Assembly: GCF_030814215.1 (NCBI RefSeq)
Contig: NZ_JAUSUT010000001.1
Coordinates: forward strand, 6,820,001-6,884,000
Source of the DNA: Amycolatopsis thermophila
GTDB taxonomy: Bacteria; Actinomycetota; Actinomycetes; Mycobacteriales; Pseudonocardiaceae
Reading direction: 5' to 3'
Length of the DNA stretch: 64,000 bases
Of this stretch, positions 34,167 through 43,295 are shown piece by piece (within the stretch, counting starts at the first letter, position 1; every line of letters starts with the position of its first letter). The notes beneath the pieces were generated by a model that saw only the letters and a list, made by a program, of their open reading frames with translations, did no database searches and was not told the origin of the DNA. The position numbers and the translations under genes were made by a program.

Positions 34167-34195
34167 TGAAGCCCTTGGACTGACTAAGGGCTTCA
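34167..34195 (-). terminator. Hairpin terminator after NTF2-like gene
   Basis: TGAAGCCCTT and AAGGGCTTCA form a 10-bp stem with a 9-nt loop, 14 bp past the stop of the minus-strand gene. Confidence 0.65.
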
Positions 34196-34208
34196 CCCAG
34201 AACTCAAG

Positions 34209-34619
34209 CTAGGACTTCGAGCCCTCCAGGATGGCGTGCGCGTCGAACGGGATGATGTCGGCGGAGCGGATCCGGCCGTTCTCGAACTTCCACACCGCGA
34301 CCAAGGGCATGTCGAAGAACTTCCCGGTGGCGCGGATGCGCCCGACGATGCGGTTGAGCGCGACGACGTAGTCGCCCTGGCACACGTACTCCGCCGGCTT
34401 CATCGAGTCGAAGGCCCAGAACTCGGCGGTCTTGGCATACAGTTCCCGCCAACCTTCGATCCCGTGGTAGGTGCCCCCGTAGGGCAGCGACTCCGGCTCA
34501 CGGGTCACCAGGTCGGGGTGCAGCAGGTCGTAGATCTCATCCGGCAACTTCGCACCGGGTTCGTAGGCCGCTCCAGCGAGTTCGTAGAACCTGCGCAGCA
34601 CAGCGAGATTGTCAGCCAT
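34209..34619 (-). CDS. NTF2-like (SnoaL-type) protein
   Basis: 136 residues. LAVLRRFYELAG is the opening helix, ESLPYGGTYHGIEGW the signature loop of this SnoaL subgroup, and VWKFENGRIRSADIIPFD the closing strands. The same SLPYGG-Y-G pattern occurs in the gene at 35588, so these are paralogues flanking the SDR. AAGGAGACAGCAG precedes ATG 34619. It is 40 bp downstream of the SDR, with which it is probably co-transcribed. Possible isomerase or dehydratase; no catalytic residue assigned. Confidence 0.86.
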   Translation of the reverse strand: MADNLAVLRRFYELAGAAYEPGAKLPDEIYDLLHPDLVTREPESLPYGGTYHGIEGWRELYAKTAEFWAFDSMKPAEYVCQGDYVVALNRIVGRIRATGKFFDMPLVAVWKFENGRIRSADIIPFDAHAILEGSKS

Positions 34620-34659
34620 CTGCTGTCTCCTTTTGATGGGATGGGGCTTGTACGAGCGA

Positions 34660-35442
34660 TCAGGGCATCACGGCGCCACCGTTGACGTACAGGATCTGCC
34701 CGGTGATGCTCTTCGCGTCGTCGGAGGCCAGGAACAGCGCCGCGGCCGCGATCTCCTGCGGCTCCATGGCACGCCCCAGCGGGGTGCTCGCATTGAGGCG
34801 CTCCGCCATCCGCGGCGAAACGGCCTGCTGGGTCGCTTCGGTCATCGTCATCCCGGGCGAGATGCAGTTGACGGTGATGTTGTAGCCACCCAGCACGCCC
34901 GCCATGAACTTGGTGAGGCCGTTGACGCTGTACTTCGACCACGCGTAGGCGAAGTTCGGCAGCGTCTCGGGCTTGCGCGACACGTGGTACATCAGCGCCG
35001 CGTCGGACGACTGGTTGATGATGCGCCCGGAGTTCTGGGACATCATCGTCGGGACGACGGCCTTCGACATCCGCCACGGCCCGAGCATGTTGACCGACAG
35101 CACCTGGTCCAGGTACGCCTCGTCGGCCCGCTTGTGGTCGATGTTCGCATAAATCGCGGCGTTGTTCACCAGTACGTCGATGCGGCCGAACTCGGCGACG
35201 ACGCGGTCGGCCGCATCCTGGCAGCTGGCCAGCGACGAGATGTCCACGCGGCCACCGAGGTGCCGCTGGTCACCGCCGGCCGGCAGCTCCTTCGCGGTGG
35301 ACTCGGCACCCTGCTCGTCGATGTCCAGCGCCACGACCGACGCTCCCTCGTCGGCGAACCGCTTGGCGTGCTCCTTGCCGATCCCACCGGCTGCTCCCGT
35401 CACGATGGCGATCTTTCCCGCCAGGCGCTGTGCCGCTCCCAC
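34660..35442 (-). CDS. SDR family oxidoreductase
   Basis: 260 residues from GTG 35442, chosen for GGAGG 6 nt upstream. TGAAGGIG, NNAA and YAWSK are present; between the catalytic Ser (NQSSDAAL) and Tyr there is an insertion (MYHVSRKPETLPNF) absent from most SDRs, which probably covers the active site. ALDIDEQ after beta-2 suggests NAD(H). Divergent from the NTF2-P450 pair at 35588; the spacer carries a CGTCAGCGTAG element. Confidence 0.88.
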   Translation of the reverse strand: MGAAQRLAGKIAIVTGAAGGIGKEHAKRFADEGASVVALDIDEQGAESTAKELPAGGDQRHLGGRVDISSLASCQDAADRVVAEFGRIDVLVNNAAIYANIDHKRADEAYLDQVLSVNMLGPWRMSKAVVPTMMSQNSGRIINQSSDAALMYHVSRKPETLPNFAYAWSKYSVNGLTKFMAGVLGGYNITVNCISPGMTMTEATQQAVSPRMAERLNASTPLGRAMEPQEIAAAALFLASDDAKSITGQILYVNGGAVMP

Positions 35443-35552
35443 CTTGCTCCTCCGATCCGGGTCACCCGCCGGGCGACCACCGCTCGACTTCCTCGTCACC
35501 CCGAGCATAGACAGTATGAAGGGTCAACGAGTAGCCTTTACGTCATCTTCTT

Positions 35553-35567
35553 GCACACATCGTCAGC
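35553..35567. promoter_or_regulatory. Candidate operator (CGTCAGCG element)
   Basis: GCACACATCGTCAGC ends 20 bp before the NTF2-like start; its CGTCAGCGTAG (35561-35571) is identical to 28699-28709. Confidence 0.45.
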
Positions 35568-35587
35568 GTAGACGAAAGGCACCTCGC

Positions 35588-35983
35588 ATGAGCGCACCAG
35601 CGGCGGAGATCGTGGAGAAGTTCCAGACCGCCTTCGGCACCGGCGACATCGAGACCGCCAAGAAGCTGGTCGCACCGGACTGCCGGCTCTACGAAGCCCC
35701 CTCGCTGCCCTACGGCGGCGTGTACGAAGGCCCAGCGGGCTTCCAGAAACTGTGCGAGCGGGTCAGCGCCAGTGGCGAATTCGCCCTGCAACCCAACGTC
35801 TACCTCCCGATCGACGACGAGCGCGCATTGCTGCGCGGACACATGAAGATCACCAACCGCGAGACCGGGGCGAACGTCGACATGCCCTTCCTCGAGCTCT
35901 ACACCGTGCGCGACGGGCTCATCGAGGAAGTGCTCGTCTGCTACCACGACTCCGCCGCGGTCACCGCGACCCTGCGGGACTGA
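35588..35983 (+). CDS. NTF2-like (SnoaL-type) protein
   Basis: 131 residues. EIVEKFQTAFGTGDIETAKKL, APSLPYGGVYEGPAGF and MPFLELYTVRDGLIEEV mark the NTF2 fold; Asp and His residues near the C-terminus (CYHDSAAV) could line the pocket. GAAAGG precedes ATG 35588. The P450 GTG is 1 bp after its stop, so the two proteins are made together and may act in sequence: hydroxylation followed by isomerisation or dehydration (inference). Confidence 0.87.
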   Translation: MSAPAAEIVEKFQTAFGTGDIETAKKLVAPDCRLYEAPSLPYGGVYEGPAGFQKLCERVSASGEFALQPNVYLPIDDERALLRGHMKITNRETGANVDMPFLELYTVRDGLIEEVLVCYHDSAAVTATLRD

Positions 35984-35984
35984 C

Positions 35985-37190
35985 GTGACCGGCACGCCAC
36001 CGATCTTCGACGTCACCGACCCCCGGCTCGTCACGGACCCCAACGCCTACTACGCGGTGTTCCGGCGGGAAAACCCGAGCCACCTGGTGCCCGGGCTGGG
36101 ACTCACGTTCTTCCGCCACGCGGAATGCAGCCAGATCTTCCGCAACGCGAGGACATGGGGCAACGACCCGTTGCGGTCGCTGCGTTTCCAGGAGCTGGAG
36201 CGCAGCGACCCCGCGGCCGCACAGGAAAGCCGCCGGATCTTCGAACACCGCTTCATGGACGAGATCGATCCACCGGACCACACACGCATCCGGAAGCTGT
36301 TCGACAAGCTGTTCGGCCGCCGCAACTCGCTGGCACAGCGGGAAAGAATCCGGGCGCTGTTCTCCGAGCAGCTCGACCGGCTCGAAGGCAGGACCGAGTT
36401 CGACCTCGTCACCGACTACGCGTACGCGGTGCCGATCCGCATGGTCTCGGAGCTGACCGGGCTGCCGTCCGACGACGACCCGAAGGTCGCGGCCTGGCTG
36501 CTGCAGATCGCCGCCGACTACGACGTGCGGCTGATCGACGGGGTCTACCGCGCCGCGCAGCCGCTGTTCGACTACATCGAGGACTTCGTCGCCGCCCGGC
36601 GAGTGGCCCCCCAGGGCGAATTCATCGACGGGATCCTGGAGGCCGAGGACACCGGCGAGCTCTCACACGGCGAGATCGTGGGCGCCATCGCCATCTTGCT
36701 GGCGGGCGGGTTCGAGACGACGGCCAGCGCGCTGTGCAACGGCGTTCACGCCCTGCTCACGCACCGCGACCAGCTCGGCCGGCTGCAGGCGGACCCTGAC
36801 CTGCTGGACTCGGCGGTCGAGGAAATCCTGCGGTTCGACCCGCCGGTCTCGACGCAGAAACGGATCGCGCTGCACCGCACCGAGCTGGCGGGCCACGTGG
36901 TCGAGGAAGGCGAACAGGTCGGCGTCATCATGCACTCGGCCAACCGCGACGAGGATGTGTTCACCGACCCGGACGCCTTCGACGTCGGCCGCAGACCCAA
37001 CCCGCACCTGTCGTTCGCGGCGGGCATCCACCACTGCGTCGGCGCCCCGCTGGCGCGCCAGGAGCTGCTGATCGGCCTGGAAGTACTTCTGGAGCGCTAC
37101 CGCGACCTGCGGCTGATCGAGGCCGAGGAACGAAACTCCTTCGGCACCAACAACCTGGCGACGCTGCGTGTGGCGGCCACCCCACGCTGA
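35985..37190 (+). CDS. Cytochrome P450
   Basis: 401 residues from GTG 35985. I-helix AGGFETT (240-246), ExxR EILR (280-283) and heme loop FAAGIHHCVG with Cys351; Ala replaces the usual Gly after Phe, seen in many actinobacterial P450s. DEIDPPDHTRIRK is the C-helix. It directly follows the NTF2-like gene. A 20-bp hairpin with a T-run follows at 37191. Class I enzyme needing ferredoxin. Confidence 0.92.
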   Translation: MTGTPPIFDVTDPRLVTDPNAYYAVFRRENPSHLVPGLGLTFFRHAECSQIFRNARTWGNDPLRSLRFQELERSDPAAAQESRRIFEHRFMDEIDPPDHTRIRKLFDKLFGRRNSLAQRERIRALFSEQLDRLEGRTEFDLVTDYAYAVPIRMVSELTGLPSDDDPKVAAWLLQIAADYDVRLIDGVYRAAQPLFDYIEDFVAARRVAPQGEFIDGILEAEDTGELSHGEIVGAIAILLAGGFETTASALCNGVHALLTHRDQLGRLQADPDLLDSAVEEILRFDPPVSTQKRIALHRTELAGHVVEEGEQVGVIMHSANRDEDVFTDPDAFDVGRRPNPHLSFAAGIHHCVGAPLARQELLIGLEVLLERYRDLRLIEAEERNSFGTNNLATLRVAATPR

Positions 37191-37234
37191 CCGGAAAGTG
37201 CCGCCACGACGGGCGTCGTGGCGGCATTTTCCGG
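37191..37234. terminator. Strong bidirectional terminator
   Basis: CCGGAAAGTGCCGCCACGAC pairs with positions 37215-37234 (one G-T wobble) around a GGGC loop, giving a 20-bp stem with A and T runs inside. Confidence 0.85.
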
Positions 37235-37240
37235 TATTCC

Positions 37241-38269
37241 TCAGGCAGCCCCGGTGAGCCGCTCGTGGGCGGCGGCCAGCAGCAAGGGCAGCACGCGGCG
37301 CGACTTTTCCGTCAACGCAGGGGCCTCACCACGCCGCTGTGCATTCTTCACCAGCAGCGCCGACGCGGCCGCCTGCTTGTACCGGGCGAGCGCGTCGAAC
37401 CACGCCAGGTCCGCGACCTCCCGGCCCATCGCCGCCTCGTAGACCGCCCGCAGCTCGGCCGGTTCGACTGCGGGGGCCCATGGTGCGACGACAGCCGGGT
37501 GCGCCGGGTCGGACATGAGCCGCATCCAGGCGAGGTCGGCACGCGGATCGCCGACCGACCAGATCTCCCAGTCGGTCACCGCGCGGATCTCGGTCCCGGC
37601 ACACTGCATGTTGCCCATCCGCCAGTCGCCGTGCAGTATCGACGGCCATACCGGCGCGGGCAGCGCGTCCTCGAGGAGCCGGCCGCACTCCGCCTCCAGC
37701 TCGGCCACGCGCGGTTCGAGCTCGCAGCTCGCGAACGCGGTGCGCCACCGGCCGAGCTCGTCCTCCGGGCCGGAGACCGGCTCGTCGAGCCCCGCCTGGA
37801 AGGGATCGGCCGTGTGCAGTGCGGCGAGCATCCCGGCGGCCAGGCGCATGCGGGTCAGCACAACCCCGGCGGGCGGACGGACCGGTGAGTCGGTGTGCCG
37901 CGGCTCGTAGCGTTCACCATCCACAGAGGACATGACCAACAGCGGCGGGACCTCCGGTGGCGCGCCGGGGTGTGCCCCCAGCACGGCCGGCACCTCGACG
38001 CCGGGCACACCTGCCAGTACCGACAGAACCCTGGCCTGGCGCAACACGTCCCGGTCGCGCACCGGTGCGAGCCCCGGCGGCGCCACCTTCACCACCACCG
38101 GTTCCCCGCCGGCGCGCGCGGAGTACGTCAGACCAGACCGGCCGCCCTTGAGCTCGGCGAGCCCGGTCACCTCGGCGCCCATCGCCTCGCCGGCCCGCCG
38201 CACGATGTCCGCGGGATCAGCGGCACCGACACCGGCTCCGTGCCCGGCCGGGCGCGAGGCACTGCCCAT
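37241..38269 (-). CDS. APH-like phosphotransferase family protein (ACAD10/11 kinase-like)
   Basis: 342 residues with the aminoglycoside/choline-kinase fold: KGGRSGLTYS near 41-50 as the glycine loop, VVVKV with the ATP lysine, HGDWRMGN (213-220) with catalytic Asp215 and Asn220, and TDWE with the metal Asp233. Bacterial homologues of this group often sit with acyl-CoA dehydrogenases; in eukaryotic ACAD10/11 the related domain phosphorylates 4-hydroxyacyl-CoA. Being 22 bp behind a CoA ligase supports a role in lipid catabolism rather than antibiotic resistance. ATG 38269 follows GAGGGGAAAAC. Confidence 0.85.
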   Translation of the reverse strand: MGSASRPAGHGAGVGAADPADIVRRAGEAMGAEVTGLAELKGGRSGLTYSARAGGEPVVVKVAPPGLAPVRDRDVLRQARVLSVLAGVPGVEVPAVLGAHPGAPPEVPPLLVMSSVDGERYEPRHTDSPVRPPAGVVLTRMRLAAGMLAALHTADPFQAGLDEPVSGPEDELGRWRTAFASCELEPRVAELEAECGRLLEDALPAPVWPSILHGDWRMGNMQCAGTEIRAVTDWEIWSVGDPRADLAWMRLMSDPAHPAVVAPWAPAVEPAELRAVYEAAMGREVADLAWFDALARYKQAAASALLVKNAQRRGEAPALTEKSRRVLPLLLAAAHERLTGAA

Positions 38270-38291
38270 GTTTTCCCCTCGTGACGGAGTT

Positions 38292-39878
38292 TTACGAGCG
38301 ACGGTCGACGACGATGCCCGCCGCGGCCCGGTCCCACGTCCGCGCCGAGTTGCCCAGCTCGCGCAGCGCCGCCTTGCGGATCTTGTTCGTCGGAGTCTTC
38401 GGCAGCGCGTCGATCACCTCGACGAACCGCGGCACCATGAAGTAGGGCAGGCGCGGCAGCAGGAACTCGATCAACTTCGCCGGATCGAACGCCGCGGCAT
38501 CCTTCACGACCACGAAGACCTTGACCTCGTCGTCACCCTCGAACTCGCTCGGCCCGGCGACGCAGGCCACCTCGGCGACCTCCGGGTAAGCGGCCACCTG
38601 GGCCTCGACCTCCATGTTGGACACGTTCTCGCCGCGCCGCCGGATGGCGTCCTTCACCCGGTCGACGAAGAAGAAGTCGCCGTCGTCCTCGCGGACCAGG
38701 TCTCCGGTGTGGAACCAGCCGTTGCGCCACGCCGCCGCCGTCGCCACCGGGTTGCGCCAGTACTCGGCGATGATCTCCCACGGCCGGTCCGTCCGCAGCA
38801 AGAGCTCGCCCGGTTGGCCGGCGGGCACGCGCTGGTCGTGGGAGTCGGCCACGGCGACCTCCATCCCGGGACGTGGCCTGCCGAGCAGGCCGGGCCGCAG
38901 CGGGCGGTCCGGCGCCGACACGAAGATCGAACCGCCCTCGGTGGATCCCATGCTGATGTAGAGCTCTTCCAGACCGAACCGGTCCACCACCCGCTGTGGG
39001 TCCGAAGGCACCGGGCTGATGTAGACACTGCGCAGCGGCGATTCGGCATCGCCGGGCCGCGGCGGCTTCGACAGCACCATTCCGGCCATCGTGCCGACCA
39101 GGAAGGCGAAGGTCGCACCGGTCTCACGAACGACGTCGAGCCAGCGCGAGGCGGTGAACACCTCGCGCAGGGCGATGCTCTGACCGCACGACCAGAACGC
39201 CAGGGCCGGGCACTGGCCGCCCACGTGGAAGAGCGGGAGGTCGACGAGCACGCGGTCGCCGGGGCGCACCTTGACCGCGAACGAGTGGTAGGACGCCATG
39301 CAGGAATGCAGGTACGTCGTGGCCACGCCCTTCGAGGCCCCCGTCGTGCCCGAGGTGTAGTTGATGAAATGCAGGTCCCACGGCTCAAGCTGTGGATCGG
39401 CCACCGGCTCCGGTGACCCGTCCGCCAGCCCGGCACCATCGACGACATCCAGCTCGAGCCCGACCGCATCCACGCGCGGGCGCAGCCCGTCGTCGGTCAC
39501 GATCACCGAGGCCCCGGAGTCACCGCACACGTGTGCCAGCAGATCGCCCTTGTATGCGGTGTTGACCGGAGTCACGACGGCACCCAGGAACGTCGCGCCG
39601 AACCACGCACGGAGCCAGTCCTGACCGTTGGGCAGGAAGACCAGCACCCGGTCGCCGCGACCGACGCCGCGGCCGGCCAGCGCGTTCGCCGCGCGGTGGC
39701 CCGCTGCCAGCGCCTGCCGGAAGGTCCACTCGGTGCCGTCTTCGAACAGCACCGCCGTCGCGTCCGGCGTCGCGCCCGCCACACGCTCGAGGATGTACCG
39801 GGGAACCATCTCGTCCACCGCGGAAGGCAGCTCGTCGGCCGACCGCTCGCGCCACGCCGTTCGCTCTGCCACGGACAC
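38292..39878 (-). CDS. CaiC-like acyl-CoA ligase (ANL superfamily)
   Basis: 528 residues from GTG 39878, chosen because AAGGAG is 5 nt upstream; GTG 39884 and 39872 are alternatives. Intact motifs: NYTSGTTGASKG, MGSTEGG, FHTGDL, RRRGENVSNMEVE and the A10 lysine in TNKIRK. It shares its architecture with the ligases at 2830 and 28734. The kinase-like gene follows closely, suggesting that the CoA thioester made here is the kinase substrate. Divergent from the flavoprotein at 40033. Confidence 0.9.
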   Translation of the reverse strand: MSVAERTAWRERSADELPSAVDEMVPRYILERVAGATPDATAVLFEDGTEWTFRQALAAGHRAANALAGRGVGRGDRVLVFLPNGQDWLRAWFGATFLGAVVTPVNTAYKGDLLAHVCGDSGASVIVTDDGLRPRVDAVGLELDVVDGAGLADGSPEPVADPQLEPWDLHFINYTSGTTGASKGVATTYLHSCMASYHSFAVKVRPGDRVLVDLPLFHVGGQCPALAFWSCGQSIALREVFTASRWLDVVRETGATFAFLVGTMAGMVLSKPPRPGDAESPLRSVYISPVPSDPQRVVDRFGLEELYISMGSTEGGSIFVSAPDRPLRPGLLGRPRPGMEVAVADSHDQRVPAGQPGELLLRTDRPWEIIAEYWRNPVATAAAWRNGWFHTGDLVREDDGDFFFVDRVKDAIRRRGENVSNMEVEAQVAAYPEVAEVACVAGPSEFEGDDEVKVFVVVKDAAAFDPAKLIEFLLPRLPYFMVPRFVEVIDALPKTPTNKIRKAALRELGNSARTWDRAAAGIVVDRRS

Positions 39879-39933
39879 CCACACTCCTTCGTGCAGTCCC
39901 CCTGCCGGATCGCCACATCGTAGAGGTCGAATG

Positions 39934-39969
39934 ACGAACAGTCTAGTTGTTGCACTTGGGTTCACCAAG
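39934..39969. promoter_or_regulatory. Divergent promoter with palindromic elements
   Basis: Between the ligase and flavoprotein genes lie ACGAACAGT (39934-39942), shared with the palindrome at 26653, and CTTGG-N5-CCAAG (39955-39969). Either could be an operator. Confidence 0.4.
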
Positions 39970-40032
39970 CGTATGGTCAGAACAGCGAACTGGGTACGTG
40001 CCGAAGAAGTCACAAATCCACTAGGAGCCGTC

Positions 40033-41520
40033 ATGTCGGACCGAGTTCCCTGGAACGTGCAAGAGCGCGAAGTCGTGATCATCGGTGCCGGCTACGGCGC
40101 GCTGATCGCAGGGGCGGTTCTCGCCCGGGCGGGGCTACGGCCGCTGCTGATCGAAGAACTGGACCAGGCCGGGCTGCCGGGCGGGGCCTACCCGTACTCG
40201 CCCCAGCCGGGAGAGACCTACTGGCTCGACTTCGGCCGCCGCGACAGTCACGGCGAGCAGGACTACGTGCTGGTCACCAACCAGTGGCACCTGAAGGCCG
40301 CCGAGCGAGCGGGCGTCACGCTGCCGATCGTCGGCCCGCATGCGCCGACAATGCGGACGCACCGCCTCCCCGAGCGCGTGGTGTCCTCCTTCGGTGCGGG
40401 CACCGACGACGCGACGCGCTTCCTCCGCGAGAACTGCGGCCTCGACGACGAGCTGGCGCAGCGGTTCCTGGTGTTGCTGGGCGAGCTCGCCGCGATGGAC
40501 GGCGCCGAGGCTGCGAAGCTCACCGACGTCACCTTCGAGCAGTGGTTCGAAGAGCGCGGCGAACCAGCGGACCTGCGCAAGGCGATGTACTCGCTGTGCG
40601 TGTGCATCTACTCGCTACCTCCGGAGCAGACGTCGGTGGGCAGGTTCGTGCTCAACTACGCGAAGTCCGCGCTGCAGTTGCACACCATGAACGACCCGGA
40701 AGTCGGCGGCATGCAGGGCGCCTGCCAGCCCTACATCCGGGCCATCGAGGAAGCCGGCGGCGAGATCTGGCTGAACACCGAGGCCACCTGCCTGCTGCGC
40801 GACGCCGACGGCGCGACCGGCGTGCTCGCCCGGGACGTGCACGCCTTCGTCCGCGAGGTGCGCACCCGCCACGTCATCTTCACCCGGCCTGCGTTCCAGC
40901 TGTTCGACCTGGTACCCGAGAGCGAATTTCCGGCAGGGTTCGCCGAGCAGGCCCGCTCGACCAGGCAGTGGGAGCTGCCCATGATCTCCGTCCAAATGGG
41001 ACTTTCCGGCACGCCGATCCGGCGCGGGGACGGGAAACCGGACGACTTCGCCAGCTGGAATCGCGTCATGGTCGGCGAGGATCGCAGCTACGCGGGCGGC
41101 TGGATCATCCCGTCGCTCACGTCCCCGAAGTCGGCGCCGCCCGGCAAGCACCTGCTGGAGGTCTGCTACGCCGACGATGGCACGAAACGGGTGGACGGGC
41201 GCATGGTGCCGCATTCCTACGAGGAACTCAAGCCGGGGCTCGAACGACTGGTCGACTACGTGTATGAGTTCTACGCCAACCTGGAGGAGATTGTCGAGTG
41301 GTCGGAGGTCTACTACACGACCGAAGCCGGCGGGCACCACTGGGCCTACAAGCCCGGCGCCCGCGTCCCCAAGGTCTCCCCCATCCCCGGGCTCTACCTG
41401 CAGGGCTACACGACCGACACCAGCTACGCCTACTACGAAGCCGAGGAGTACTCGGCGCTCGACGTCGTGGACACCGTCCTTGCCGCGCTGCGCAAGGGCG
41501 AAGCGAGCGCCATTGGCTGA
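40033..41520 (+). CDS. CrtI/amine-oxidase-like FAD-dependent oxidoreductase
   Basis: 495 residues. VVIIGAGYGALIAGAVLARAG (about 14-34) is the FAD-binding beta-alpha-beta unit, with an acidic residue (IEE) after beta-2; SPIPGLYLQG near the end is the C-terminal FAD contact seen in phytoene desaturase-like and NAD(P)-dependent flavoproteins. The middle domain is rich in aromatic residues, consistent with a hydrophobic substrate. GGAG lies 5 nt before ATG 40033. Role unknown: desaturase, isomerase or dehydrogenase of a lipophilic compound. Confidence 0.82.
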   Translation: MSDRVPWNVQEREVVIIGAGYGALIAGAVLARAGLRPLLIEELDQAGLPGGAYPYSPQPGETYWLDFGRRDSHGEQDYVLVTNQWHLKAAERAGVTLPIVGPHAPTMRTHRLPERVVSSFGAGTDDATRFLRENCGLDDELAQRFLVLLGELAAMDGAEAAKLTDVTFEQWFEERGEPADLRKAMYSLCVCIYSLPPEQTSVGRFVLNYAKSALQLHTMNDPEVGGMQGACQPYIRAIEEAGGEIWLNTEATCLLRDADGATGVLARDVHAFVREVRTRHVIFTRPAFQLFDLVPESEFPAGFAEQARSTRQWELPMISVQMGLSGTPIRRGDGKPDDFASWNRVMVGEDRSYAGGWIIPSLTSPKSAPPGKHLLEVCYADDGTKRVDGRMVPHSYEELKPGLERLVDYVYEFYANLEEIVEWSEVYYTTEAGGHHWAYKPGARVPKVSPIPGLYLQGYTTDTSYAYYEAEEYSALDVVDTVLAALRKGEASAIG

Positions 41521-41686
41521 GTCCCGCAACGACGCGAGGGCGCTGCGCCGCCTGATGACGACGGCGTCGGCGGCGCGCGGGTTCCGCGAGCCGGTCGGCC
41601 TCCCGGCGGGCAGGCACAGGCCGATCCGCCGCAGGGTGGTCGCGGACCTGGCCCGCCCGGACACCGGTCCGCATCGTTCTGCCTGA
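41513..41686 (+). CDS. Possible small ORF (57 aa), unrecognised
   Basis: A frame from TTG 41513 overlaps the flavoprotein stop and ends TGATG at the start of the next gene (41686). It is Arg/Ala-rich with no known motif and no convincing ribosome site. It could be translated by coupling, or be a spacer fragment. Confidence 0.25.
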   Translation: MAESRNDARALRRLMTTASAARGFREPVGLPAGRHRPIRRRVVADLARPDTGPHRSA

Positions 41687-42663
41687 TGCGCGGGATCACC
41701 ACGGCGCCAGGCGAAATCAGCCTGGAAGGCCTCCCCGCTCCCCCGCCAACGGCGCCAAGGGACGCGCTCATCCACATCACCGGCTGCCGGGTCTGCCGCA
41801 CGGACGTCGAACCATCCGCTGCCTGCGCACCGCCGCCCGGTGCGCGGTATCCGATCCGGCCCGGGCACGAGGTCGCGGGCATCGTCGAGGCCGTCGGCGA
41901 GCCTGACCTTGACGCGGACCAGGCAGCGGTGAGCGGTCGCGTGGCCCTGCACCCGGTGCTGAACTGCGGCCGATACGCCGCCTGCCGCGCCCGTGCCGAC
42001 AACTCGTGCACGCGCGCCGAGATCCCGGGGCTACACCGGCCCGGTTGGATGGCGACGCACGTGCTCTGGCCGCTGCCCCGGACCGTCGGGATGAGCCCGA
42101 CCGGCCCGACCACGGCGGCTATCCTGGCCGACGCGGTCGCCACGGCGCACCGGGCGCTCAGGCAGGCCGGGGTTCCGCATGGCGGGACCGCCGTGGTCCT
42201 GGGCACCGGCAGGCTCGGTGACCAGGTGCTCCAGCCGGCCCCCGTACTCGATCCCAGCGGCTCGATCGCCGCCGTGGTCTCTTCCGCGGCAACGGCTGAA
42301 CGTGTTGCGTCGCAAGGCATCGAGGCGAACGTCGGACTCACGTCCGGGGTCCGTGCACTGCGGCGGCGGTTCCCCGGCGGCGTCGACGCTGTCTTCGACT
42401 TCACCGACGCTCGCGGACGGCACCAGGTGACCGAATCAAGGAGGAACTGTGACACCAAGGGAATTCACGTTGACACCGGCTTACGATCGCGTGGTCGTGA
42501 CCGGCGGCGGGCCGGGCATCGGCCGCTCGGTCGCGCTCGCGATCGCCGCCACCGGTACCGGCGTCTACGTGCTCGGCCGCCGTGTGGCGCGGCTCGAGGA
42601 AACCGTCAAACGCGGCGCCGGCCTGCCGGGCAAAATCGTCCCGGTCACGTGCGACATCCGTGA
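41686..42663 (+). pseudogene. Truncated zinc alcohol dehydrogenase, 3' end lost
   Basis: The first 245 codons are MDR-like: CRVCRTDVE, PGHEVAGIVEAVG, LHPVLNC, a Rossmann region VVLGTGRLG and VDAVFDFT. The structural zinc lobe is damaged (CGRYAAC keeps two of the first three cysteines). After residue about 245 the frame runs Arg-rich through the start of the SDR gene in another frame and stops at 42663, so roughly the last 80-100 residues of the normal enzyme are missing. It looks like a 5' fragment joined by deletion to the SDR. Expression is possible, activity doubtful. Confidence 0.7.
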
Positions 42664-43288
42664 CGCGGAGACGGTCGCCGCGGCTTTCCGCACGATCGAG
42701 GAGGACGGCGGTCCGGCGCAGCTGCTGTACCACGCGGCGGCGGCGGCCTACGGTTCACTCGCCGAGGACATCACGCCCGAGGGTTTCGCCCACGTCGTGC
42801 AGTCCTCGCTCGTCGGCGCCTTCCACGTGATCCATCGCTGGGCCGAGCCGCTGATCGGCGCCGGGCTGCCCGGCGCCTGCGTCGCGGTCACGAGCGCGCT
42901 CGCCTCCCGTGAGACCCCCGGAGTGGCGCACTCGAGTGCGTCGAAGGCCGGCGTGGAGGGGTTCATCCGTTCCGCCGCACGGGAATGGGGCCGTTACGGC
43001 ATCCGGCTCAACACCATCGGCCCGGGCCCGTTCCCGTCCGAGGGCACCAACGAACTGTGGGACCAGGGCGGGATCCGGGCCCGCATGGAGTCGACCACCG
43101 CGCTGGGCCGGCTCGGCACGGAGGCGGAGATCGTCGGCCCGTCCCTGTTCCTGCTGAGCGACGCGGCGCGCTACGTCACGGGCGTGTCGATCCCGGTGGA
43201 CGGCGGGTTGCGGTTGACCCAGTGGACCGTGCACTCGCCGGCAGAGAGCGTGTCTCCCCAGGACCGCCGGGCCGTACCTTCGCCTTGA
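42449..43288 (+). CDS. DECR-like SDR (2,4-dienoyl-CoA reductase family)
   Basis: 279 residues from GTG 42449, with AAGGAGG 4-5 nt upstream, which lies inside the preceding truncated gene. TGGGPGIG binds the cofactor; the catalytic Tyr of classical SDRs is Ser in AHSSASKAGVEG, and the following EWGRYGIRLNTIGPGPFPSEG block closely follows dienoyl-CoA reductases. NNAG is replaced by HAAA. Likely NADPH-dependent reduction of an unsaturated acyl-CoA. The C-terminal 25 residues after VDGGLRL are polar and atypical. A hairpin follows at 43296. Confidence 0.83.
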   Translation: MTPREFTLTPAYDRVVVTGGGPGIGRSVALAIAATGTGVYVLGRRVARLEETVKRGAGLPGKIVPVTCDIRDAETVAAAFRTIEEDGGPAQLLYHAAAAAYGSLAEDITPEGFAHVVQSSLVGAFHVIHRWAEPLIGAGLPGACVAVTSALASRETPGVAHSSASKAGVEGFIRSAAREWGRYGIRLNTIGPGPFPSEGTNELWDQGGIRARMESTTALGRLGTEAEIVGPSLFLLSDAARYVTGVSIPVDGGLRLTQWTVHSPAESVSPQDRRAVPSP

Positions 43289-43295
43289 ACCCCGT

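Noticed and set aside
37241-38269. Reading the APH-fold gene as an antibiotic resistance gene
   Set aside because: Its closeness to a CoA ligase and the overall length fit the acyl-CoA-linked kinase group better; the motifs are shared by both groups.
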